From an uncultured Lachnospiraceae bacterium (GTDB lineage: Bacteria; Bacillota; Clostridia; Lachnospirales; Lachnospiraceae): a DNA stretch of 15,548 bases. The translations under genes and the position numbers were made by a program. The notes under the pieces are model-generated. The model saw only the letters and a program-made list of their open reading frames with translations, did not search any database and had not been told where the DNA came from. The stretch lies in the NCBI GenBank assembly GCA_905235345.1, contig CAJOLO010000013.1:1-15548 (forward strand). The letters are read 5' to 3'. Shown here one piece after another: positions 6,604 to 14,800 of the stretch. Within the stretch, counting starts at the first letter, position 1, and every line of letters begins with the position of its first letter.

Positions 6604-6649
6604 AAGTCATATTCTGTTATTCTACAATATAATATTTACGGAGGGTATC

Positions 6650-7384
6650 GTGGAGAAGATATTACAGACTATTCGTGATGAACACCTGGAAGTACCGCAG
6701 CACGTTGCTATCATATTAGATGGCAATGGCAGATGGGCAAAGAAAAGAAATATGCCGAGAAATTATGGTCACGTTCAGGGCTCTAAGACTGTCGAACAGA
6801 TTATTGAAGATGGCTATAATATGGGTATAGAATATATTACTGTCTATGCTTTTTCGACTGAGAATTGGAAACGGTCAAAAGATGAGGTAGACGCCCTTAT
6901 GAAGCTTCTTGCAAAATATCTTATTGACTGTATTGAACGTTCAACAAAGAATAATATGAAGGTTCGTGTAATAGGCGATAAATCAGGACTGGACAATAAG
7001 CTTGTTAAAAAGATTAATGAATTAGAGGAAGCTACAAAGAATGCCACCGGACTTAAATTTACTATTGCTATTAATTATGGTGGTCGTGATGAGATAAGAC
7101 GTGCGGTTAAGGATATAGCTAAGGATGTTCAGGATGGAATTATCTTTCCGGATGACATTACCGAGGAACTCATTAGCAGCAGGCTGGATACAGCAGGTTT
7201 GCCTGATCCTGACCTTCTTATAAGAACAAGTGGTGAGGAGCGCTTGTCTAACTTTCTTCCATGGCAATTGGCATACACTGAATTCTATTTTACGGATGTT
7301 CTTTGGCCTGATTTTTGCAAGGAGGATCTGCTTACTGCAATACGATATTACAACGGAAGAGAACGTCGCTTTGGTGGTGTTTGA
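6650..7384 (+). CDS. uppS: Undecaprenyl diphosphate synthase (cis-prenyltransferase)
   Basis: This enzyme condenses farnesyl diphosphate with eight isopentenyl diphosphates to give C55 undecaprenyl diphosphate, the lipid carrier for peptidoglycan and wall polymers. It is a soluble or peripheral enzyme at the cytoplasmic membrane. The 244 residues match the family. Motifs are IILDGNGRWAKKR (21-33, with D24 in the Mg-binding position), the GH-x-x-GS segment, YAFSTENWKRSKDEVD in the substrate tunnel entrance, and RTSGEERLSNFLPWQLAYTE near the C-terminus, which carries the conserved Arg, Ser and Glu of the IPP site. The start is GTG at 6650 with GGAGGG (6640-6645) only four bases away, which is tight. 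Later starts would remove the DGNGRW strand. It draws on isopentenyl units whose synthesis needs dxr and ispG downstream. Confidence 0.97.
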   Translation: MEKILQTIRDEHLEVPQHVAIILDGNGRWAKKRNMPRNYGHVQGSKTVEQIIEDGYNMGIEYITVYAFSTENWKRSKDEVDALMKLLAKYLIDCIERSTKNNMKVRVIGDKSGLDNKLVKKINELEEATKNATGLKFTIAINYGGRDEIRRAVKDIAKDVQDGIIFPDDITEELISSRLDTAGLPDPDLLIRTSGEERLSNFLPWQLAYTEFYFTDVLWPDFCKEDLLTAIRYYNGRERRFGGV

Positions 7385-7400
7385 CTCATTAATTGTGAAG

Positions 7401-7451
7401 ATGAATATAATAAATAGAAGGGAGAGCCGTCAAGGCATATTTTAAATTATA
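7401..7451 (+). promoter_or_regulatory. Unusual cdsA leader: no well-placed ribosome binding site
   Basis: AGGGAG (7419-7424) is the only good anti-16S match and is 27 bases before the cdsA ATG at 7452, far beyond the normal 5-12. No ATG, GTG or TTG lies at a proper distance after it. An in-frame TAA at 7443-7445 prevents an upstream cdsA start. A 14-codon frame from ATG 7401 (M-N-I-I-N-R-R-E-S-R-Q-G-I-F) ends at that TAA, six bases before cdsA, and could couple translation, but it lacks its own ribosome binding site. Confidence 0.35.
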
Positions 7452-8252
7452 ATGAAGGAACGTATAATTGGTGGATTTTTTGTCGCTTTGATAACTTTGA
7501 TAGCATTGCTTTCGGGTGGCATAGTTACCACCGCTATTCTTACTGTAGTTTCGATTATTGGTATATGGGAATATCTTAGAATATATTCCATGGAGAAATC
7601 GTCGTTTGCTTATGTCAATTATATTTTTACGGTTTTATATTATGTATTGATATACTTAGGTAAAGAGAATCTTTTGTTTTCAACCTCAATACTTATGCTT
7701 ATGATATTGCTTGCCATATATGTATTTCATTTTCCTAAGTATAAGGACTATGATGTTGCAAAGGTATTTTTTTCATTTATATATGTAACGGTAATGATGT
7801 CATTTATACTGCTGATTCGCAATATGGAATTTGGTATATATCTGGCGTTTTATCTTCTTATTGCAAGCTGGGGTAATGACGTATGTGCATATCTTGTGGG
7901 AAGAGCAATAGGCAAGCATAAGATGTCACCAAAGGTCAGTCCTAACAAGAGTGTCGAGGGCTTTGCAGGTGGAATTGTCGGTGCATTTCTCATTGGTTTT
8001 TTCTATGCAATGGCATTTATTAATATGCTTCCTTTCACATCGGCTTTATGGGGTGGTGTTGTATCAGCTGTGGCAGCTATGACCTCGGTTATCGGCGATT
8101 TAGCCGCTTCGGCAATTAAGAGAAACCATGATATTAAGGATTATAGCCATCTGATTCCGGGACATGGTGGAATCATTGACAGGTTTGACAGTGTTATCTA
8201 TATTGGACCTATTATTTACTGGCTTGTGAATATGATTTCATATATTCAATAA
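7452..8252 (+). CDS. cdsA: Phosphatidate cytidylyltransferase (CDP-diacylglycerol synthase)
   Basis: This integral membrane enzyme makes CDP-diacylglycerol from phosphatidic acid and CTP, the branch point for phosphatidylglycerol, cardiolipin and other phospholipids. The 266 residues are mostly hydrophobic, with about seven or eight spans: roughly 8-40 as one or two, then near 55-70, 76-94, 104-122, 128-148, 171-195, 199-218 and 248-264. The family signature is complete at 220-247: S-A-I-K-R, then K-D, PGHGG and DRFDS, with the metal-binding Asp residues. An upstream conserved stretch, SWGNDVCAYLVGR (139-151) followed by SPNKSVEGFAGG (163-174), also fits. The ATG at 7452 gives a normal family N-terminus although its ribosome binding site is poor. 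It sits 67 bases after uppS and 37 before dxr, the conserved envelope-lipid order. Confidence 0.95.
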   Translation: MKERIIGGFFVALITLIALLSGGIVTTAILTVVSIIGIWEYLRIYSMEKSSFAYVNYIFTVLYYVLIYLGKENLLFSTSILMLMILLAIYVFHFPKYKDYDVAKVFFSFIYVTVMMSFILLIRNMEFGIYLAFYLLIASWGNDVCAYLVGRAIGKHKMSPKVSPNKSVEGFAGGIVGAFLIGFFYAMAFINMLPFTSALWGGVVSAVAAMTSVIGDLAASAIKRNHDIKDYSHLIPGHGGIIDRFDSVIYIGPIIYWLVNMISYIQ

Positions 8253-8289
8253 AATTAAAGTATTATTTAACAGAAAGAGTGTATTCATT

Positions 8290-9447
8290 ATGAAAAATGT
8301 TGCTATATTAGGTTCTACCGGTTCTATAGGTACGCAGACAATAGAGGTTCTCAAAGCTAATCCGGATGATTTTAAGCTTGTGGCTATATCTGCCGGTAGC
8401 AATATAAGACTTTTAGAAGAGCAGATAAGAGAATTTCACCCTGAAATATGTGCTGTATGGGATGAGAATAAAGCAAAGGAATTAGAAATTGCAGTTGCGG
8501 ATGTTGTTCCTTCGTGCAGAATTGTATCGGGAATGGATGGACTTATTGAAGTAGCGGTTATTGATTCGTCAGATATACTTATTACAGCAGTTGTAGGCAT
8601 GATTGGAATTACTCCTACAATTGCTGCAATCAATGCGGGAAAGGATATTGGTCTTGCCAATAAGGAAACTCTTGTTACGGCAGGGCATATTATTATGCCA
8701 TTAGCAAAGGAGAAGGGAATATCTATTCTTCCGGTGGACAGTGAGCATTCTGCGATTTTTCAATGTCTTAACGGCGAACGTGAGAACCATATTAATAAGA
8801 TTCTTTTGACTGCGTCGGGAGGACCGTTCAGAGGAAAGACAAGAGAAGAACTTGCTGAAGTTACATTGGAGATGGCGTTAAAACATCCAAATTGGTCTAT
8901 GGGGCGTAAGATCACAATAGATTCTTCAACTATGGTCAATAAAGGACTTGAGGTTATTGAAGCAAAATGGCTTTTTGATGTTGATCCTTCTCAGATTGAA
9001 GTTGTGGTTCAGCCCCAGAGTATTATTCATTCAATGGTAGAATTTGATGATGGGGCGGTAATGGCACAGTTAGGAACTCCGGATATGAGACTTCCTATTC
9101 AATATGCATTATATTATCCTAAAAGAGTATATTTAGAAGGCAAGAGACTTGATTTTTCCACACTTACAGAGATAACATTCTCAAAACCTGATCCTGATAC
9201 TTTCTTAGGACTTAGATATGCATATAAGGCCATTGAATGCGGAGGAAGTATGCCTACAGTGTTTAATGCAGCCAATGAGTGTGCTGTGGCAAAATTTCTG
9301 AATAAAGAGATACAATTTTTGGAAATATATGAGATGATAGATTATTGTATGAATGAACATACTAATATTTCTGATCCGTCAGTGGAACAGATACTTGAAA
9401 CCGAAAAATGGGTTTATGATATTATTGAGAGCAGGTGGAACCGGTGA
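8290..9447 (+). CDS. dxr: 1-deoxy-D-xylulose 5-phosphate reductoisomerase
   Basis: This cytoplasmic enzyme performs the committed second step of the MEP isoprenoid pathway, rearranging and reducing DXP to 2-C-methyl-D-erythritol 4-phosphate with NADPH and a divalent metal. The 385 residues match the family. Residues 5-16 (AILGSTGSIGTQ) form the NADPH-binding loop. LANKETLVTAG (122-132), PVDSEHSAIFQCL (148-160; D150 and E152 bind metal), TASGGPFRG (174-182), HPNWSMGRKITIDSSTMVNK (199-218) and GLEVIEAKW (219-227; E221 binds metal) are all intact, and NAANECAVAKFLN marks the C-terminal helical domain. It is the target of fosmidomycin in this family. The ribosome binding site is weak (AGAAAGAG near 8272-8279). 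The stop overlaps the rseP start as GTGA, so translation of the two is likely coupled. Confidence 0.98.
   Translation: MKNVAILGSTGSIGTQTIEVLKANPDDFKLVAISAGSNIRLLEEQIREFHPEICAVWDENKAKELEIAVADVVPSCRIVSGMDGLIEVAVIDSSDILITAVVGMIGITPTIAAINAGKDIGLANKETLVTAGHIIMPLAKEKGISILPVDSEHSAIFQCLNGERENHINKILLTASGGPFRGKTREELAEVTLEMALKHPNWSMGRKITIDSSTMVNKGLEVIEAKWLFDVDPSQIEVVVQPQSIIHSMVEFDDGAVMAQLGTPDMRLPIQYALYYPKRVYLEGKRLDFSTLTEITFSKPDPDTFLGLRYAYKAIECGGSMPTVFNAANECAVAKFLNKEIQFLEIYEMIDYCMNEHTNISDPSVEQILETEKWVYDIIESRWNR
9433..9446 (+). promoter_or_regulatory. dxr/rseP stop-start overlap and start choice
   Basis: GTGA at 9444-9447 holds the rseP GTG start and the dxr TGA stop. AGGTGG (9433-9438) is five bases upstream, a one-mismatch ribosome binding site. 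A second GTG in the same frame at 9435 has no site at a good distance, so 9444 is preferred; the difference is three residues. Confidence 0.6.
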
Positions 9448-10622
9448 ATTTAATTTATTCTTCATTTTGTAACAGATTATTTAGCGTGGATACGCTATAT
9501 GCAACTTTTATTTCAGCAGGAACTTTGTCGAATAACGGACATGGATTTAATTTCAGTACAATTATAAATGTTTGTATTGGTCTTCTTGTATTTGGTTTTA
9601 TTATATTTTTTCATGAGCTGGGGCATTTTCTGCTTGCAAAGAAAAACGGTATAGAGGTCATTGAGTTTGCAATTGGAATGGGACCGCTTCTTTTTTCGTT
9701 TGATAAAAATGGTACGAAATATTCATTGCGTCTTATACCAATGGGTGGATTTTGCATGATGCTCGGAGAGGATGAGGATGTTGATGACGAACATTCCTTT
9801 AGCCGGAAGACAGTATGGCAGAGACTTGCTGTTGTTCTTGCAGGCCCTGTTTTTAATTTTATTCTTGCATTTATCCTATCACTGGTACTTATTGGACTAT
9901 GTGGTTATGATAAGCCGGTAGTCGAAGATTTTGCTGATGGAAGTCCTGCGAAAGAAGCAGGTGTTATGAAGGGTGATGTTATCACACGATATAATGGCAG
10001 CAGGATATATAATTATCGTGAAGTTCTTATATATAGTCAGCTTAACCAGAATGGATCAGATATAACACTTGAGGTTAACAGAAATGGTGAAACCATTGAT
10101 TTTACATTTACACCGGTTATGAGCGAAGAAACCGGTTCATATCTTATGGGTATAAGAGGTGGCTCAAGGGAACGTAAGAATGCATGGAATGTAATCAAAT
10201 ATAGCGGACTGGAGATGCGTTATCAGGTTAAGACGGTATATCTTAGCTTAAAATACCTCATTACAGGTAAGTTGGGAATTGAGAATGTATCAGGACCAGT
10301 GGGCATTGTTTCAATGATTAATGATACTATTAATGAAGCAAAAGAAAGTGCTGGAGAAGATAAATCTCTTGCTGTTATCAATGTCATTCTTAACATGATT
10401 AACTTTTGTATATTGATAAGTGCCAATCTGGGTGTGATGAATCTTCTGCCTATTCCCGCACTTGACGGCGGCAGAGCATTTTTGTATATAATAGAAGGTA
10501 TATTCAGGAAGAAACTTTCCACGCAAAAAGAAGCTTTTATCAATACTGTTGGATTTATGTTGCTAATCGGATTGATGATTGTGGTAATGTTCCAGGATAT
10601 TTTTAAATTAGTTATTAAATAA
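9444..10622 (+). CDS. rseP: RseP-type intramembrane site-2 zinc metalloprotease
   Basis: This membrane-embedded protease of the RseP/S2P family cleaves transmembrane segments of anti-sigma factors or clears remnant signal peptides; its partner is not visible here. The 392 residues show HELGH (57-61) in the first membrane span (about 40-60), with the two zinc histidines and the catalytic glutamate. A membrane span follows AGPVFNF (about 132-155), then one PDZ domain (about 157-223) facing outside, and NLLPIPALDGG (332-342), which supplies the third zinc ligand (Asp). A last span lies near 368-385. The protein has about 40 residues before the first span, longer than the near-immediate start usual for close relatives as I recall them. 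It could be a genuine extension, or translation might start later at a TTG codon. It follows dxr with a 4-base overlap. Confidence 0.93.
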   Translation: MNLIYSSFCNRLFSVDTLYATFISAGTLSNNGHGFNFSTIINVCIGLLVFGFIIFFHELGHFLLAKKNGIEVIEFAIGMGPLLFSFDKNGTKYSLRLIPMGGFCMMLGEDEDVDDEHSFSRKTVWQRLAVVLAGPVFNFILAFILSLVLIGLCGYDKPVVEDFADGSPAKEAGVMKGDVITRYNGSRIYNYREVLIYSQLNQNGSDITLEVNRNGETIDFTFTPVMSEETGSYLMGIRGGSRERKNAWNVIKYSGLEMRYQVKTVYLSLKYLITGKLGIENVSGPVGIVSMINDTINEAKESAGEDKSLAVINVILNMINFCILISANLGVMNLLPIPALDGGRAFLYIIEGIFRKKLSTQKEAFINTVGFMLLIGLMIVVMFQDIFKLVIK

Positions 10623-10704
10623 TAATTTATTTCTTATTGTATTATATAATGTTAATATAGAGATGTATTTGTAATCCTTGAATAAATATTATTCATTGAG
10701 AATT

Positions 10705-10720
10705 GGAGATATACTATATG
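10705..10720 (+). promoter_or_regulatory. Ribosome binding site fixing the ispG ATG start
   Basis: GGAG (10705-10708) is nine bases before ATG at 10718. An in-frame TTG at 10703 would place the start inside this site and has no site of its own, so 10718 is chosen. The resulting N-terminus M-R-E-H-T-K matches family proteins that begin just before the V-x-I-G strand. Confidence 0.75.
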
Positions 10721-11773
10721 AGAGAACATACTAAGGTTGTAAAGATTGGCAATAGAATTATCGGCGGAGGCAATCCTATACTTATTCAGTCGATGACCAA
10801 TACAAAGACAGAGGATGTTGAGGCAACGGTTAATCAGATATTACAGCTTGAAAAGGCGGGTTGTGATATCATAAGATCGACGGCCAATAATAATGAGGCT
10901 GCGGAGGCATTTTCCAAGATTAAAGAAAAGATACATATTCCTATAGTGGCAGATATTCATTTTGATTACAGACTTGCCATAAAAGCTATGGAGCATGGCG
11001 CGGACAAGATTCGTATTAATCCTGGTAATATAGGTGGAGTTGATAATATAAAAAAGGTTGTAGATACGGCCAAAAAATATCATGTCCCTATAAGAGTCGG
11101 AGTCAACAGTGGTTCGTTAGAGAGGAATCTTATAGAAAAATATGGCGGAGTAACTGCCGAAGGCATTGTTGAGAGTGCCATGGATAAAGTCAGGATGCTT
11201 GAAGAGCAGGATTTTGACGATATTGTTATCAGTATTAAGTCCTCAGATGTACTGATGTGTGTAAAGGCTCATGAGCTTATAGCACAGCAGACAGATCATC
11301 CGCTTCATGTCGGAATTACAGAAGCCGGTACACTTACGCGAGGTAATATCAAGTCGGCGGCAGGACTCGGAATTATATTATATCAGGGTATTGGCGATAC
11401 TATACGTGTTTCCCTTACCGGAGATCCTGTTAATGAAGTTGTTTCGGCTAAGCTTATATTAAAGACATTAGGTCTCAGAACAGGAGGAATAGAGGTTGTT
11501 TCATGTCCTACATGCGGAAGAACTTCTATTGATCTTATAGGTCTTGCCAATAAGGTTGAGACTTTGGCAGCAGACTATGAACATCTTAATATTAAGATTG
11601 CCGTAATGGGCTGTGTTGTAAATGGTCCCGGAGAGGCAAGAGAGGCAGATATCGGAATTGCCGGTGGAAATGGTGAAGGTATTCTTATCAAGCATGGTGA
11701 GGTGGTTAAGAAGGTACCGGAGGAACAGCTTTTAAGTGTTCTTGAGAACGAGCTCAGAAATTGGGAGAATTAA
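10718..11773 (+). CDS. ispG: 4-hydroxy-3-methylbut-2-en-1-yl diphosphate synthase
   Basis: This [4Fe-4S] enzyme carries out the penultimate MEP step, reductive ring opening of MEcPP to HMBPP, using flavodoxin or ferredoxin electrons. The 351 residues are the short bacterial two-domain form. The TIM-barrel part contains IQSMTNTKTEDV (23-34), ADIHFDYRLA (78-87) and RINPGNIGG (99-107), binding the diphosphate. The C-terminal part carries three cluster cysteines in SCPTCGR (C263 and C266) and MGCVVNGPGEA (C299), with E306 as the fourth ligand. Everything needed for activity is visible. It lies 95 bases after rseP; that gap contains a TATAAT string (10645-10650) without a -35 box. Being oxygen-sensitive, it fits an anaerobe. 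With dxr and uppS it links isoprenoid supply to the wall carrier. Confidence 0.97.
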   Translation: MREHTKVVKIGNRIIGGGNPILIQSMTNTKTEDVEATVNQILQLEKAGCDIIRSTANNNEAAEAFSKIKEKIHIPIVADIHFDYRLAIKAMEHGADKIRINPGNIGGVDNIKKVVDTAKKYHVPIRVGVNSGSLERNLIEKYGGVTAEGIVESAMDKVRMLEEQDFDDIVISIKSSDVLMCVKAHELIAQQTDHPLHVGITEAGTLTRGNIKSAAGLGIILYQGIGDTIRVSLTGDPVNEVVSAKLILKTLGLRTGGIEVVSCPTCGRTSIDLIGLANKVETLAADYEHLNIKIAVMGCVVNGPGEAREADIGIAGGNGEGILIKHGEVVKKVPEEQLLSVLENELRNWEN

Positions 11774-11830
11774 TATAACGTTACCGAATAAATTATAATT
11801 GTATTGTTACGATTGTTTAGGAGGAATTTC

Positions 11831-14800
11831 ATGGTACAGCAGGAGAAAATGTTTTTTGATGTTTTTCCGGATTTTAAGTGCCCGTCTGATCTGAATAACA
11901 TATTTTCCACAGTTGAAGTGAAGGATGTGGTATTATCAAAATCAAGCGGGCTGCTTAAACTATATATGAATAGTAGAATTTTGATACCGAAGGCCCAGAT
12001 ATATGAGATGGAGGATGCTCTATCGGATTACCTTTTTCAGAATCGTATGAGAGTTAAGATAATTGAACATTATCAGCTTTCGGGACAGTATAACGTCAGC
12101 AGGCTTACAGAAATGTATAAGGAGAGCCTGCTGATTGAACTTTATAATGAGTCAAATGTATTATACAATATTGTAAAAAAAGCAGAGTGGTATGTAAATG
12201 AGGAAGTAATACATTTAACTTTAGATGATACCTTTTTGACAAGACAGCGTTCTATGCATATCAAAAATTATCTTGAGCATGTGTATAAGGAACGATTTGA
12301 TTATGATATTAATGTTGGCTTCGATTATACGGAGGAACAGAAAGATGCAATAAGAGCAGCTAATCGGCATACATTAGAGCTTGAGGTAGAGCAGATTCTT
12401 AAAATGGGGGAAGACAGAACCCGTGAACTTGAACTTAACGCATCTTCCGATGATTCTGCCAATAGGAAGAATATATCAGCGAAAAGTCAAAGTGGCAGTG
12501 CCAAGGAAACAACAGGTAATAATTCTGCAAAAAGCTCAGATAATGTTAATAATATTTCCTCAACCGGAGGAAAAGGTAATGAGTATGGCAAGCGTTCGAG
12601 CAGTTTTAGCAAGATGCGCGGCCGTTCCTATGATCCGAATGTAATATATGGAAGAAATGTTGAAGGTGACTTGATTTCCATATCCGAAATTACGGAACCT
12701 GTCAGGGATATCGTTGTGAAAGGCAGGATATTTGCACTAGAGGAGAAAGAGACAAGACGAGGAAGCCTTATTATTATTTTCTCTATTACAGATTTTACAG
12801 ATTCCATTTCAGGCAAACTTTTTATGGAAAAGGACGAGTGGAAAGATTTTAAGAGTGATTTTGCAAAGGGCAAATTCTATACCATAAAAGGTTCAGTTGA
12901 TGTAGATAAATATTCCGGGGAACTGGAATTCTCAAGAATAGAAGGAATAAAAGAGATTCATGACTTTACGACAAAGCGTGTGGATAACGCTCTTAATAAG
13001 CGCGTAGAACTTCATATGCATACGGTATATAGTGATAATGACAGTGTTGTTCCCGTGGATGCCATCATAAAAAGAGCCAAAGACTGGGGACATCCTGCTA
13101 TTGCGATTACGGATCATGGTGTTGCCCAGGCGTTTCCTGTTGCCAATCACTGTATTAAGAAGGATGATCCTTTTAAGATTATTTACGGATGCGAAGGTTA
13201 TTTTGTTGATGACCTTAAGGAGTTCATTGTCAACTCAAAGGGACAGTCCTTAGATGACAGCTATGTTGTGTTCGATATTGAGACAACAGGACTTAACAGA
13301 CAGCTATGTAAGATTATTGAAATTGGTGCTGTTAAGATTGTTGGTGGTGAGATAGTTGACAGATTTTCCGAGTTTATTAATCCTGAGGAGCCGATACCTT
13401 ATAAGATCACAGAGCTAACATCCATAACTGACGAGATGGTAATGGATGCACCGACTATAGATGTGATACTTCCGAGGTTTCTTGATTTCATCGGTGACAG
13501 CTCTGTTGTTGCCCATAACGCACAGTTTGATACGAGTTTTATCAAGAAATATGCTGATGATATGGGACTTTCCACTGATTACTCCATACTTGATACTATG
13601 ACGCTTGGATACGTGCTTTGTCCCGAACTTGGTAAATATACACTTGATCGCCTATGTAAACACCTTGGTATAAAATTAGAGCACCATCACAGAGCGGTAG
13701 ATGATGCTGAAGCTACAGCACATATATTTCTTCGTTTTCTGACTATGCTTAAAGACAGAGAAATAACTAATCTTGATGAACTGAATTCATTGGGCAGTTC
13801 AGTTGACAGAGTGAAAAAACTAAAAAAATATCATGGGATAATTCTTGCTAAAAATGAGATTGGCCGGGTTAATCTTAACAGGCTGATATCGGAAGCACAT
13901 ATTACATATTATAACAACAGACCTGTAATGCCGAAAAGTCTTATCGATGAATATCGTGAAGGTTTGCTGTTAGGTTCCGCCTGCGAAGCAGGAGAATTAT
14001 ACAGTGCTTTGATTGGTGGTGCCGACAACGAGGAGATTGACAGAATCGTAAGGTTTTATGATTACCTTGAGATTCAGCCTATCGGGAATAATGCATTTAA
14101 GAAAGCAGATGAGAAACTGCCTGATATCAATACGGATGAGGATCTCCGTAATGTGAACAGACGTATAGTTAAGCTTGGAGAGACTTACAATATGCCGGTT
14201 GTTGCGACGTGTGATGTGCATTTTCTTGATCCCGAGGATTCTCTATACCGTGCGGTTATAATGGCTTCTAAAGGCTTTAAGGATGCAGATGATCAGGCAC
14301 CGCTTTACTTCCGTACTACCGAGGAAATGCTGGCGGAATTCGATTATCTGGGAGTCGACAAGGCAAGAGAGGTAGTTATTGATAATACGGTAAAGATTGC
14401 CAATATGATCGAGAAGATATATCCTGTAAGTCCGGATAAATGTCCTCCTGTCATCGAGAATTCCGATGAGGAGCTTAGACGTATATGTTATGACAAAGCA
14501 CATGAGATATATGGTCCTGAGCTTCCTGTACAGGTGACAAGCAGGCTGGAGAAAGAGCTTACTTCCATTATCGGTAACGGATATGCGGTTATGTATATCA
14601 TTGCACAGAAGCTGGTATGGGATTCCAATGATCACGGCTATCTTGTCGGTTCAAGAGGATCGGTGGGTTCATCTTTCGTTGCAACCATGGCGGGAATTAC
14701 CGAGGTTAATCCTTTGGCTGCTCATTACATCTGTCCGAAGTGTTATTATACGGATTTTGAATCAGATCTCGTAAAGAGTTATTCCGGAAGTTCCGGTTGT

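Noticed and set aside
7230..7445. 71-codon frame overlapping the end of uppS
   Set aside because: Most of it lies inside uppS in another frame. Only its last 14 codons fall in the gap, and these are treated as a possible leader, not a gene.
10645..10650. TATAAT string between rseP and ispG as a promoter
   Set aside because: There is no -35 match at the right distance, so it is left as an unproven possibility.
14243..14635. Antisense frame of 130 codons inside polC
   Set aside because: polC is continuous with intact motifs through this interval, and the antisense product shows no recognisable domain.
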